Of a stretch of DNA of 64,000 nucleotides, positions 1 to 10,243 are shown piece after piece (position 1 is the stretch's first letter; every line of letters starts with the position of its first letter). Source of the DNA: Pteria penguin. Taxonomy: Eukaryota; Mollusca; Bivalvia; Pterioida; Pteriidae. Made by a program: the position numbers and the translations under genes. The notes beneath the pieces are model-generated. The model did not search any database. It had not been told where the DNA came from and saw nothing but the letters and a program-made list of their open reading frames with translations. The stretch lies in assembly GCA_035048485.1 (NCBI GenBank), contig CM068581.1, forward strand, positions 64,383,381-64,447,380. The letters run 5' to 3'.

Positions 1-173
1 ATTTCATTAGTTGATGTTCTCTAGATGAATAGCTGTGTTTTATGCTAACCATCCTCACTCCTTGATTAATGGTACTCAGTTTCATTCTATCGGCCATTTT
101 ATTATCAATTATTCTGTTAACATATCAAATCAATAATTAAAATCCCCCAAAAACTTATAGTCAAGCTCAATTT

Positions 174-480
174 TCGGCTCTTGCAGTGTCTGCCCGATCG
201 ATGTCCGGCGACGTTCTACTACACAAGTACAACCAGTACACCGGGTTATTGAGAATGCACTTATCATGTGATACGACCATATTTCCATTTGGCTCTTGTA
301 GTGTATGCCTGTACGAAGTCCGGAGACATCCTAATGCAGAACTTAAATCATTACAAAGAATAGTAATTGCAATTACGCTGTTAAACACTCAACCTCCGGT
401 TCTTGTAGTGTATGTCCGCACGATGTCCGGAGACTTCCTAATGGATAAGTACAGCCACTTCACCGAATTGTTAAGTAACA
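174..480. repeat. Degenerate three-copy tandem repeat of about 110 bp
   Basis: Three diverged copies begin near 174, 291 and 396. Each has a 'ggctcttgyagtgt' start followed by a 'gtccggagac'-like core and a 'ctaatg..aagtaca' part. On the plus strand copies 1 and 3 translate to similar peptides (SARSMSGDVLLHKY and VRTMSGDFLMDKY), while copy 2 is in another frame and reaches a stop. This suggests a decayed tandem of short coding modules or simply a repeat. No splice sites or longer reading frame support a gene here. Confidence 0.5.
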
Positions 481-520
481 AGAGGCGTTTCTATAACGTA
501 TTTAGTTATCGCTAATATGG

Positions 521-1740
521 TCTATAGGATGACCTATCGCCATATGTTTTAATATTATGTTTTATATATCAAGTTGGACTATTTGTATTGATGTTTTCAT
601 AATGTACATATAGATTAAATACCATGTTCTTATGACTTTGTTTTCTCGTTGGTATAAACGTTGTGATTACAAAATTATAAGCGTCAAAATTATAAAATCA
701 ACTCTACTTAAGGCATTACATGTATAATTGACAGATATACCTATAATTTCCAAAAATCAATATACCATCATAAAGCATTTCCCAAAATAGTTTCTTTCAC
801 AAAAAGATTTTTAATGATATTCCATCGCAATATGGGTACCTTTGTACTGAAGCTCTAATGGAAGTACCGACGCTTTCTTTGTATTTTTCAATTAAGAAAT
901 TATTTTAATGCTGTTACGTCTTATTTCATCAAATTTCTTAAACAAATGTGAAGTTCACCAGGCAGAAGTAACGCATTTAATACTTGATATATTTTTACAC
1001 AACGGGAAATAACTCGTAGAAGGGCATTGTCGCATTCATAGTGTAAACTCCAAACTCCAATCAGATCAGGTACCTATCAGAAGTCAGTAAGCATCTTCCA
1101 TCAAATACTTTCTGTATAAATTATTGTCGAATTAGGTTTATTCAAAATATTGAATGTGTCAAATTCGGAACTGCGATAAATAGTTTTAATCGAGAATATT
1201 CTTGATTACGAGATATAAAACCGTAATTGGTACGTAATATCGACTTTACCATCTCCTCAGTGGTGTTATCAGTCTACCACTTACATTCCCCTGTCTGAGC
1301 AGACCATCTCAAAATTAATTGTCCTTAGAATAAAGTCATTGTATTTTAAACTTGCTCTGGTATAACGTTCGAACCGAGATATGAATAATCATGAGCAGGT
1401 CATGATGGAAGATTCCTTCTTATAAGAGAGAATGCTGAAATTGAAATCGCCATGTTGGTAATAGAGTGTAGTGTTACGTGACCATCAATATTTTGAAATA
1501 ACATGGTATCTAGCAGACTTGTTGCTTTTTTATATCCATATTTTCCACTTCACTTTTGTAAAAGAAACTAAGTTGTAAGCTATGTTTACATCATCACTTA
1601 ACCATCCAAATACTGTATAGGATTTTTGTACGGTAAATGCCTATGTGGTATATGATAAAATAAAATTAAGGTATAACTCTTCAGGGAAATTTCAAGGTGA
1701 TGGATTGAATATTGTTCTACGTCACTCCACGATTATTTCA
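521..1740. other. No recognisable feature (probable intron)
   Basis: AT-rich sequence without a convincing reading frame, splice-bounded exon or repeat that I could match elsewhere in the window. It may be intron of the minus-strand FN3 gene if that gene continues past the left edge. Confidence 0.4.
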
Positions 1741-1968
1741 CTTATATGGTGACGGCATCTGCCTGATTCATCGCATACAAATTTAGACCTTAGCGACGGA
1801 CCCACCCGAAACAGTGAGTGATTTCACGCCAACTGTAACACGGGACCTCGGTTTTTTACTGTCTAATCCAAAAGACAGAACGTCGGTTCACACCGGGAGG
1901 GAATCAAACCCGGGACCTCTCGATCACGAGCAGAGCACCTGATCCATTAGGCCATATCGGTTTCAATC
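1741..1968 (-). mobile_element. tRNA-derived SINE, minus strand
   Basis: Read on the minus strand, a tRNA-like head carries a B-box (GGTTTGATTCC, complement of 1900-1910) and an A-box-like stretch near 1950. A body then matches the plus-strand SINE at 33 kb: a 'ctgtcttttggattagacagtaaaaa' type block, 'ccgaggtcccgtgtt', 'ctgtttcgggtgggt', and an end reading 'ggcagatgccgtcacc'. Pol III promoter boxes in the head are the known hallmark of tRNA-derived SINEs. The head differs clearly from that of the 33-kb copy although the body is shared. Confidence 0.75.
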
Positions 1969-2084
1969 TAAGGTGAAAATATCTAATAACTAGTACCATA
2001 ATTATGCACAGCGATTACGAAATATAATGAAAACATTTGCCATAAGATATGAAATAAAGGTTTACATCTGTAGAAACAACTTAC

Positions 2085-2375
2085 TTGTATATATGTCTAA
2101 ACTGCAGTTTCCGTCACTAAAGAGCAACTCTTCATTTTTCATAATCACCATATATAAGAAAATTGTATACATGGTGGCTGGGTTTAATTTTTCAAACGTG
2201 ACTGTTTTGTTATTGGTTGTCAAGTAATTCGACGTTGATGTCATTATAGACCCATTGACGAAAAAATAAGCGTCTGGTGGCAAGATAGTGTCGTCTGAAG
2301 ACAACTGCACTGTGATCGATGTATTTGATCGAAAAATTGCACGTGGGAAATCTGAACAAATTGGAGATGCTGGAA
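2085..2375 (-). CDS. Fibronectin type III-like exon (copy B), partial gene
   Basis: Single 291-bp exon on the minus strand, entered through a '..ttgtag' acceptor and left through a consensus GTAAGT donor at 2084-2079, giving phase 1 at both ends. The 96-codon frame is open. Residues fit an FN3 sandwich: a PASPICSDFP start, a SNTSITVQL B-strand, a PPDAYFFVNGS C-strand and a KLNPATMYTIFLY stretch matching the family 'L-P-x-T-x-Y' signature; the usual B-strand Trp is replaced by Gln. There are N-glycosylation sequons (NTS, NGS, NKT) and two terminal-region cysteines, so an extracellular location is likely. The copy at 3158-3448 is nearly the same. The next downstream exon lies beyond the window or was not recognised. 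The gene identity (receptor phosphatase-like or other FN3 protein) cannot be settled. Confidence 0.7.
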
Positions 2376-2378
2376 CTA

Positions 2379-2379
2379 C

Positions 2380-2424
<45 letters not shown>
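2379..2424. repeat. (AAT)n microsatellite
   Basis: About 15 AAT/ATA units directly beside the acceptor of the FN3 exon at 2375. It sits where the polypyrimidine tract of that acceptor should be (TTA-rich on the minus strand), so length variation here could affect use of the exon. Confidence 0.95.
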
Positions 2425-2426
<2 letters not shown>

Positions 2427-2739
2427 CAATAATTATAAAAATAAATAAATATATAAATAAAAATTTCAATCATATTGGTTATTACTCTTGTATACGACAA
2501 GACGATAATTGGTAAGACAAAATGTTGTGAAAAAAGGTTACCAATTCAGAAGCTCAAAAAGTAATAAACTCGGAGGACATAAAATCAGCATTATGGAATG
2601 AATTGGTCTTGATCATAAAGACAACGAAGGAGTAAAGATGTGTATAGTATTATTTAATATTGCGAAGAATAAGATATTAGAATATATAATATAAGGAAGT
2701 TTAAAGTGATATTATTGCTCAGATATTTTCATGAGAGTT

Positions 2740-3000
2740 AGCATACTAGGGGATTACCTCGTTTGTTCTATACATTGCATATAGAAAAGGAGGGTGTACT
2801 ATGTTTCTATTCGGGAAAACAAAAGCGACTTGAGTTATTTTGCTCTTTTCTCCTTGAGATTTTTGTACATTTTACGTTAAATAATTCTGAAAAATCTATT
2901 TAAGTGAACATGTTTGATGAGATGGAGACTGTTTATTCAATCCAAACAATGCTTTTAGTTTAAGTGTGATGGTAAAAACTCACCAAGCAAAACAAATAAA
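2740..3000. repeat. Dispersed repeat DR1, least interrupted copy
   Basis: Starts near 'ggattacctcgtttgt' and runs through 'tgtttctattcgggaaa', 'cattttacgttaaataatt', 'gatgagatggagactg' and 'taagtgtgatggtaaaa'. Matching pieces occur at 3725-3830, 4050-4203, 5267-5320 and 5607-5660, and in reverse orientation at 62390-62600. It is therefore a dispersed, probably transposon-derived, family with no visible coding capacity. Confidence 0.6.
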
Positions 3001-3157
3001 AAATGTTCTTTCGGAACAGTCAAACGTCTAGAATGTGCAATAAATGCACAAAAACCTATTTTTCAATGTTAATAACTAGTACCTAAATTACAAAATTTAA
3101 TGAAAACATTGACCACAAAATACGAAATAAAGGTTTACATCTGTAGAAACAACTTAC

Positions 3158-3448
3158 TTGTATATATGTTTAAACTGCATCTTCCGTCACTAAAGAGTAA
3201 CTCTTCATTTTTCATAATAACCACATATAAGACAATTGTATACATGGTGGCTGGTTTCAATTTTTCAAACGTGACTGTTTTGTTATTGGTTGTCAAGTAC
3301 TTCGACGCTGATGTCATTACAGACCCATTGACGAAGAAATATGTGTCTGGTGGCAAGACTGTGTCGTCTGCAGACAACTGCACTGTGATCGATGTATTTG
3401 ATTGAAGTATAGCACGTGGGAAATCTGAACAGTTTGGAGAGGCTGGAC
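3158..3448 (-). CDS. Fibronectin type III-like exon (copy A), partial gene
   Basis: 291-bp minus-strand exon, phase 1-1, with acceptor '..tttttttatag' and donor GTAAGT at 3157-3152. It has the same length and layout as the exon at 2085-2375. The 96-codon frame starts PASPNCSDFPRAIL, has SNTSITVQL, LPPDTYFFVNGS and KLKPATMYTIVLY, and ends near CSLNIYT. FN3 domains are common extracellular adhesion modules and are often encoded on phase 1-1 exons, which is what is seen here. On the minus strand it lies upstream of copy B, so the message would contain A then B. The two exons differ at few residues (for example SSDDTILPPDA against SADDTVLPPDT), pointing to a fairly recent duplication with purifying selection plausible. 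Confidence 0.75.
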
Positions 3449-3829
3449 CTATAAAAAAAATCATTATTGGTTATCAATCTTGTATAGACCATGATACGAC
3501 AAAGTGTTGTGATTACAAGGTTACCTGTTCAGAGGCTCAAAGAATAGAAAAGAAAGGACATAAATTTAGCATTGTGGAATGAATTGGTCTTGATAATTAG
3601 TAAGACAACGAAGGTGTAAAGATGTGTATAGTATTATTTAATAACGTGAACAATAAGATATCAGAAGATATAATATAAGGAAGTTTAAAATGAAATTATT
3701 GCTCAAATTCTTTCATTACGCTTAGAATTACAGGATTTCCTCGTTTGTTTGATACAATACATAAAGAAAATGAAGGGGTACTATGTTTCTATTCGGGAAA
3801 GCAGCAGCGTGTAATGATATTTGTTGTTT

Positions 3830-3873
3830 TCCATTGAAGAAAAAATGTGCGTTCGGTGGAAAGTCTTCATCGT

Positions 3874-3913
<40 letters not shown>

Positions 3914-3960
3914 TGTGAAGTAATCCGATTAAGAAATCTGAACAAGTTGGTGGGTCTGGA
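3830..3960 (-). pseudogene. Truncated third FN3-like exon
   Basis: The minus-strand frame holds an FN3 remnant, DDEDFPPNAHFFFNG, equivalent to DDTVLPPDTYFFVNG of the intact copies. The exon's beginning is recognisable only as nucleotide similarity at 3935-3960. A run of about 30 A residues (3877-3908) breaks the N-terminal half. The C-terminal half is missing, replaced by dispersed repeat DR1 just after the NG motif. No matching donor exists. I read this as a dead exon copy. Confidence 0.65.
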
Positions 3961-4203
3961 ACTGAATTTATTTTAAAAATCAGTCATATTGGTTAACAAT
4001 CTTGCATATTACAGGATAATATTTGATCGACAATAAATGTTGCGATACTAGGGAATTTCCTAGTTTGATTTTTACAATGTACATAGAAAAGTAGGGGTAT
4101 TATATTTCTCTTCGGGAAATCAGCAGCTCCACGTAATGTAATGACATCAGTTATATTCCTCCTACCTTTGTGATTTTTGTGCATTTTACGTTAAATAATT
4201 GTG

Positions 4204-5266
4204 AACTAGAGCTGTACTAACGGGACAAATTACCCCCGCGGTAACAAAACTGAAATATGCAATAATTCATCCAAAACTGAAACATGCAATAATTCATCCC
4301 AAAGGTACATCACTGGTAAAAGAGTAATGGGTGTCCCACGTGTACATTTTGAGATAAATGAAAACAATCTGGTTTGTGTGCATCCTGACCTTGACCTTGT
4401 ATATATGACGTTGGTTTGAGGTCATTACACATGCTTGGGCCATGGAGAACAATTGCGTAAAATATAATCATCCAGCAACAGAACATGAAGAAGTTATGGC
4501 TCAGATAAAATATCTCTGGCTAGGTGTGCACTATGACATTGATCTTGTAGATATCACCTTAGTTGAAGCTCATAACAGACCCTTAGGTCATGGACAAATA
4601 TTGTGTAAAATATTATTTCCGGAAGACGTTACGACTCGGATAAGAATTCTGGCTATGCATGCACTGTGACCTTGACCTTGTAGATTTGACATTTGTTCAA
4701 GGTGATGAGACACCCTTGGTCATGAACATGTCTAAAATATTGTCGCCCTCCAAAGTAAAAAGAAGTTATGGCCCGGACAAGTTTCATGGACAGACAGACA
4801 ACACGCTCCGTACAATGTTATACACACCTTTGGAACATGGAATACAATGTTGTAAAATATTATCCAGATCCTACTTAGCAGTATGGATCTATGACTCGTC
4901 TAAAGATTTTGACAATGTGTGCATTGTGACCTTGACCTTGAAGATACGATCTTCAGTCAAGGCCATGACACAATCTTGGTTCATGGGCAACAATTGTGTG
5001 ATTATCCTAATCCATCATTGTGTGGAACGTGATCCACATCTAACATAGCAGTAGTGAGTTATGGTCCAGACAAATGTTTTGACCATGTGTCATGACACAC
5101 TCTGGGGTCATGGACAACAATTGTGTGAAATATTATTCAGATCCGACAAGGGGATAAGAAATTATGGTCTGGACAAATGTGATCAGACGGACAAACAGAC
5201 AGACAGGGTGATTCCTATAAACCCCCTCCCTCAAACTTTGTCTTGCGGGGGTGGGGTGAGTTAGAA
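4204..5266. repeat. DR2: 'ccttgacctt/gacagacagac' repeat block
   Basis: Repeated diverged segments (starts near 4382, 4530, 4668, 4924 and 5060) share 'tgaccttgaccttg', 'gggtcatggacaacaattgtgt', 'aaatattatccagatccgac' and 'gttatggtccggacaaatg'. The block ends with 'gacggacaaacagacagaca' and a GC-rich end. Its ends are 'ttacccccgcgg' near 4230 and 'cttgcgggggtgggg' near 5245, which are inverted relative to each other. It interrupts DR1: the DR1 sequence stops at about 4203 and resumes at 5267. Apparent open frames inside (for example 4442-5264) are not supported as genes because the repeat units fall in different frames. Confidence 0.7.
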
Positions 5267-5317
5267 ATATCTATTTAATTGTATATGTTTTATGAGATTG
5301 AGATCGTTCATTCAATT

Positions 5318-5606
5318 CAACCTTGATCTTGAAGATACGATCTTTTGTCCAGATCCGACAAGAGGGTAAGAAGTTATGGTTCGGATAAGAACTTTTGCTA
5401 TGTGTGCACTGTAACCTAGACCTTAAAGATATGACCATGTCTCAAGGTCATGACACACCCTTAGGGCAGGTGCAACAATTGTTTGGAATATTTTCAGGAT
5501 CCGAGAAGGGGTTACGAAATTATTACCCGGACAAATGTGTGAACAGACGGACAAACAGACAGGCAGGGTGATTCATATATACCCCTTTCCCAAACTTGCT
5601 GTTAAT
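5318..5606. repeat. DR2 second, shorter insertion
   Basis: A partial DR2 copy, again with 'ccttgatcttgaag', 'gttatggttcggat', 'gacacacccttaggg' and the 'acagacggacaaacagacag' end (5540-5565) followed by 'gggtgattcatatataccc'. DR1 sequence ('cattcaattcaa' before, 'ttcaattcaaacaatt' after) flanks it, so it is a second interruption of the same DR1 copy. The repeated 'ttcaattcaa' may be a target duplication. Confidence 0.6.
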
Positions 5607-5660
5607 TCAATTCAAACAATTCTTTGGTTTAGTATAATGGTAAAACGGCACAAACTAAAA

Positions 5661-6480
5661 ATATTCCTCTGAACACTTGGAGATCTAAAACATATTTATT
5701 AGTATTTATGTTACTATAAAAGTATGTTTTATCTGAATGACGTACTTTCTAATCAATGACTGCATTGGCGGTTTGAAATAATCATCTTACATTAACCATG
5801 CAATGCTATTTTAAGATTTTGTATCAAATTAATCTAATGATAATGTAATCTTCATGTAAATATATTCATGTTTGCCATACCCTCTCACCATATAGAATAA
5901 TGATTGGAAGCGATTATTTTGTACACATCATTCATTACCTTTTATTTGTTTTCCCTCAGTATTGTTATACTCTTTCAAACCTCCTGTCATATTTAGTTTG
6001 GGGGAGGGGGTATTTAGGAATCCAAATTAGATATTTTAGATTTTTAAAATATTTTAAATCTCTGCATTACAAGCATGCTCGTCACAATGAAAAAAAAGCA
6101 TTAATGTTATCTGAAATATTTCAAAGGACAAAATTAAAATGCATTTCTAACTGAATGTTTCAACTTTGTACTACTTTTATTTATTTTTTTAACAAAATAA
6201 AACCTATACACGAATAACTTCGTAATCACTTAAATGCTGATATAAATGAATGTTGAAGGACAAATCACCTGTTATAAGTTTTAAGAGGCCTATTTGAGCT
6301 CTCTGTGCTGATGTATGTATCTTTTCATATTAATTACATTATGTATATCAGAACTGAACAAAATTTCGACTTTTATGTAAATCGCTTCAAAACAGTTACG
6401 TATGTAACATCATCAAAACATTTTACTTGTTACACGTTGTAACGATAAACGTGTTTTTCCATTTATGTGCAAGTAAACGT
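5661..6480. other. No recognisable feature (probable intron)
   Basis: AT-rich DNA with no exon-like open segment that I can support. It lies between the FN3 region and the first Thr/Ser-rich exon of the inferred minus-strand gene. Confidence 0.4.
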
Positions 6481-6508
6481 AATATTGATAAATGTTGTCT
6501 ATAAATAC

Positions 6509-6616
6509 CTGTTACAGGTGTGATGGTGCCTTTTGAAGTTGATGGTTCCATTGTATGAGCATGCGTTGTTTTAGTATAATCAGTAGAAAAAGTTTCTTGT
6601 CGCTTAATAAGATGCT
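6509..6616 (-). CDS. Thr/Ser-rich stalk exon X (single diverged copy)
   Basis: 108-bp exon on the minus strand with acceptor '..aaaatacag' just before 6616 and donor GTATTT at 6508-6503, phase 1-1. The peptide contains HLIKRQETFSTDYTKTT followed by HAHTMEPSTSKGTITPVT. It aligns without gaps to the exon of the 3.07-kb array units (DRIKRRVTSSTDYATTK, then HVSTEKPTTSIGTIKSAT). It also aligns to the degenerate array modules. It is outside the array and the most diverged intact copy, so it may represent the founder state. A Thr/Ser-rich sequence of this type is usually an O-glycosylated stalk. The acceptor lies 11 bp inside the position used by the array exons, shortening it by 12 bp while keeping phase. 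Confidence 0.6.
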
Positions 6617-7779
6617 CTGTATTTTCCATTTCCAAAAGACACAAAAGCGAAAACTTGATTAATTACGAAATATGTTGATATTTAAAACTTTGTACTTGTA
6701 TGCGTGATATATACCACAAAAATTTTACTACAAAACTTTTGGCCTTTGTTATGTCAAATAAATTATCTATTATCAGTAAATATGTATGCCAAAATGTATT
6801 TTGCTCTTGCATAATATAAATAAAACAATGATAATGCAATTGCCATTTACTGACTTCAGATATTTAACAATTATCTAACATATTGATTAATTTACAGACC
6901 TAGACTTGTTACAATATGTGAAAAAAGAACAAAGCTGATATAAAACATATATGCCGAACGTTTTAAAAATAAGAAGGTATGTGAAAGCGTTTGTATTATA
7001 AGGGAATATATAGAAATTTAATATCAATAGAGCTCGCAGCTAGCACTACAATTTAAATAGCTAAAGTGTTTTTGTAAGTAGGTAAACATTAAAGGTTAAG
7101 TCAAAACATAAAGATTTTTGATACATAATGAAAATTCTAGTCACAAGGAATACACATTATCTATAACGGTTCACAAGTTATGACCAAGGTAAAAGTATTT
7201 AAAAAGTAAGTCAAACTTCAAAGTCAAGGTGATAAGGTCAGAAAGTTTGGTTCTTAATGAAAGGTCATGTTACAAGAAATACACATGTGAAATATTAAAG
7301 CCCTCTCTCTTATGGTTCTAAAGTTATGATCCAGGTTCAAAGTTTTGCCTACGGACGACGACAAGGAAAACGCCGGAGTATACCAATAGCTTTCCGAAAT
7401 TGTGTCACATTAAAGTTGAATTAAGTTTTTGCTGATTTTACAGAGGATTCATTGACCTTTTTTGCCAATTCAAATTTGGATTGTTTAAAATGTTAATTGT
7501 TTGTTTGACAGAAATGGATGATAGAGCGTTTATTAAATATATGAAAAGGGAAGAGTGTACGGTTCAAGACTCCAAAGTGAGAAAGAAAGTAATGTTATAC
7601 AGGAGATAAAAATTTGAGAAAGGAACGTACAAGAGAAATAGCTAGAGCTTTCCATTGTTGGTTTAATGCAGCTATAGGATTGTTCATCAAGAATACTTGA
7701 TGCTCGAAAATGTAACTATCAGTTAAAATATTCCAATGCTAAATTGAATAACTATTGTTAATTGACAACTATCGAAGAC
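6617..7779. repeat. Diverged flank related to array modules
   Basis: Not part of the near-identical array, but 7440-7760 is clearly related to internal parts of each unit. It has 'cattgacctttttt.gccaatt', a 'gtttgacagaaatg.atg' segment (compare 9326-9345), 'gagaaagaaagtaatgttatacagga' (compare 9400-9425) and 'aaattgaataactattgtta' just before unit 1. A piece at 7140-7370 resembles the DR2 family ('aagttatgaccaagg', 'aaatattaaagcc', 'cggacgacgac'). This is probably the old edge of the array. Confidence 0.5.
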
Positions 7780-7885
7780 CTGATGGAACCTTTAGTAGTT
7801 GACGGTTCATTCGTGTTTACATGTATTGATACAGACTAAATAGTAGACTTTGTTGCATTTCGCTGAATAGGATGCTATGTAGCAA
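7780..7885 (-). pseudogene. Exon-like module A (dead), unit 1
   Basis: On the minus strand this segment aligns to the stalk exon (STTKGS and NTNEPSTTKG-type residues at its end) but contains in-frame TAG stops and no GT at the donor position, where 'ccatgaacaccctg' is found instead of the 'acaggtattt' of intact exons. Present at the start of every unit. Confidence 0.6.
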
Positions 7886-8091
7886 CAGTTTCAAGGAGCA
7901 AATTAAACGAAAAAGCATGATCAATAACGATAGAAGTTGAAATTTAACCCTTTGGTATGACTATATTTTTCTAAATCATTTGCATTTGTTATACTGAATG
8001 ATTTATTTATTATCATTGAATGCTTTTGGTAATTGTGCTACCACATTATTATTTTTCAAAACTATCATTATTGAATATTGTAAAAAAATAT

Positions 8092-8213
8092 CTGTAGCTG
8101 TATTTTTATGATGCCTATTGAAGTTGTTGGTTTCTTTGTGCCCACGGGTTTGGTTGTGGTGTGGTCAGTAGCTAAAGTAGCCATTCGTTTAATACGATCC
8201 ACTGTAGCTACCA
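8092..8213 (-). pseudogene. Exon-like module B (donor lost), unit 1
   Basis: Minus-strand frame with VATVDRIKRMATLATDH, then TTTKPVGTKKPTTSIGIIK. It is open for 40 codons with a good acceptor ('ttctgtctgaag' before 8213). Compared with module E it has 2 extra bases near the end, and the donor GTATTT has become ATATTT. The loss is shared by every unit, so it predates amplification. The complement of this module produces a 69-codon plus-strand frame in most units, which I regard as spurious. Confidence 0.65.
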
Positions 8214-9572
8214 CTTCAGACAGAAAATAAAACCAAAATCTTGATTAATTACGATAGATCTTGAATTTAAATCTATGTATTGGTATGAAGGATGTAAATT
8301 CTACACAATTTACCTGCTGAATGAATTATGTATTATCATTAAATAGATATGCCAATTGTGCCACGGTCTAGAATAAAAAAAAATACCAAAGCAATGACAA
8401 TGCAATGCGCCCTTTTTTAAACTTACGTATATTTTGAGTAATTGTTATGAGTATTTCTGTACCGGCCGATGTATATACTGTAATTTTTCCGTGAAGATTA
8501 TTCACAACTAGGACATGTCTTTTTCATTCAACACCATGGCCTTGTAATGGACCTCTGGCTTTTACCTTTCTGTCAACTTGGTAATTAGTTTGCTCATCTA
8601 ATATTTATACATTTCATTTCCACAGGCCCAGCCTCCATCATTTATTTAAAAAAAATCCAAATTAACACATGTATATTTCTCCTTATATTTATTGCAGTTA
8701 AATACTTGTCAGAAAAGAACAAAACTTTGAGTTTAAAGTATATCGCTTTAAAAATCGACGTACTCGTATGTGACAATCATTTGAAGATTTTTCTGTTGCT
8801 ATTATGAACGTGATATTCAGTGAACGTGCAAGTTTATGTAACGTGTTTATTCAATAGAGGTGTACTTTAAGTCGTGCCTTATATTACATTTATCGGTGTA
8901 TTCTCTTCAAGACCATTAAGATGAGGAACAAAGTAATGTTAAACAGACGGAGACACCCGGAAGTGAAACTGCTTGGCCCATTTTTATTTTTTTTACCTTC
9001 ACGTCACTTTACGTCATAAAGATATGGATGATATAAAATAATACTTGGCAATATAAATAACTGTTAAATCATTTCAATTCGAATATTAATGAATGCTATA
9101 GATTTCATATTCGCTTCACACGATGCGCTTTGGCTTCTATTACGTAGAGAAAAGGGCGGAAACTTGATTACTAACGATATATTTTGAAATTTAAAGAAGA
9201 AAACTGATTCTTAACGTACTAAATTAATCAAACGTGAATAAACTTTTAGCATATTTTACGATCGATTCGTTGACCTTATTTACGAATACAACTTTGCATT
9301 ATCTAATATGCAAATTGTTTGTTTTACAGAAATGAATGCTAGGTTGTTTTTTAAATATATGTAATGAGAATAGTGTACAGTTTGAAACCCTAAAATGAGG
9401 AAGAAAGAAATGTTACACAGGAAAACAAAATCTTAGGAAGTAATCTACCAGAGAATTTGCTAGAGCTCCATTGTATGTCAAATTCGGTCCCATGATGGTT
9501 AATCATGCATATTTAAATGATAATATCAGATTAAAGTCAGAAATGATTCAATGCTAATTTTAATGACTGTTG

Positions 9573-9640
9573 TAGGTCTAATGGTATCTTTAGTAGTTGA
9601 TGGTTCATTTGTGTTTACATGTTTTGATATAGACGAAGGA
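9573..9640 (-). pseudogene. Exon-like module C (partial), unit 1
   Basis: Minus-strand residues SISKHVNTNEPSTTKG then TIRPTT match the second half of the stalk exon. The first half is not recognisable, and the possible borders ('cctag' before, 'acagtcatt' after) would give phase 0, incompatible with the phase-1 neighbours. Repeated in every unit. Confidence 0.5.
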
Positions 9641-9807
9641 GGTAAGTAGGTTGCTTATTAAATACATGCAATGAGAAGTGTTGGTTAAATACGGTCACAT
9701 CGTTGTTTATTATGAATATATACACGATAGTATGAGATGATAAGTGAAAATGTAAATAACAATTAAAATATTGCAATCTAATTTGAATGACTATTGTAAA
9801 TTAACAG

Positions 9808-9922
9808 GGTGTTCATGGTCTGATGGTACCTTTAGTGGTTGATGGTTCCTTTGTGTTTCCATGTTTTGATATAGACGAACGAGTAGAGATTGCTGCATTT
9901 CGCTGTAAAGGGTTCTCTGTAT
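9808..9922 (-). pseudogene. Exon-like module D (dead donor), unit 1
   Basis: The minus-strand acceptor 'gacgctgtag' is followed by TENPLQRNAAISTRSSISKH and NTKEPSTTKGTIRP, aligned without gaps to stalk exon X. The frame then meets TGA, and no GT donor is present (the same 'ccatgaacaccctg' change as module A). A and D share this damaged end, so they are sister copies. Confidence 0.6.
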
Positions 9923-10123
9923 CTACAGCGTCAAAATTGAAGAAAACGCTGTACTTTAATTATAAGGATAAATGTTGAAATTTAATCCTGTGGTTTGACT
10001 ATGCATTTCTAAAACAGTTGCCTTTTTATACTGAATTATTTGTTATCATTCAATAGCATTGGTGATTGTGCTTCGATCTGAATATTTATCAATATCAATA
10101 TTAATGAATGTTGTAAAAAATAC

Positions 10124-10243
10124 CTGTTGCACTTTTAATGGTACCTATCGAGGTTGTTGGTTTCTCTGTGCTTACGTGTTTTGTTGTGGCATAGTCTGTA
10201 GATGAGGTTACCCTTCGTTTAATACGATCCTCTGTAGCTACCA
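10124..10243 (-). CDS. Thr/Ser-rich stalk exon E, unit 1
   Basis: 120-bp exon on the minus strand with acceptor '..gttttctttttaag' before 10243 and donor GTATTT at 10123-10118. It starts and ends in phase 1, so copies can be chained freely. The 39 complete codons give VATEDRIKRRVTSSTDYATT, then KHVSTEKPTTSIGTIKSAT. By my count 10 Thr and 5 Ser in 39 residues suggest a mucin-like, O-glycosylated linker. RIKR followed by R fits the known R-X-K/R-R proprotein-convertase consensus, so each repeat may also be a cleavage point (inference). Six further copies with the same sequence, as far as I can read, lie in other units. Expression is not shown. The exon call rests on intact splice signals, open frame, phase and alignment to exon X. 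Confidence 0.6.

Larger units (their letters stand above)
2000..4200. repeat. Tandem segmental duplication carrying an FN3-like exon
   Basis: Sequence around the exon at 2085-2375 repeats 1073 bp further on around 3158-3448, including flanking intron: 'ggaatgaattggtcttgat' occurs near 2595 and 3581, and 'ataatataaggaagttta' near 2686 and 3671. A third, truncated copy follows at about 3830-4200. Copies 1 and 2 are well conserved; the third is decayed. Each copy also carries the dispersed repeat starting 'cctcgtttg' (2758, 3738) or a version of it (4050-4200). This is an exon-plus-intron duplication of the kind that lengthens modular extracellular proteins. Confidence 0.75.

Noticed and set aside
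4442..5264. Series of plus-strand frames suggesting a gene
   Set aside because: They lie in the DR2 repeat, units fall in different frames and no domain is recognisable.
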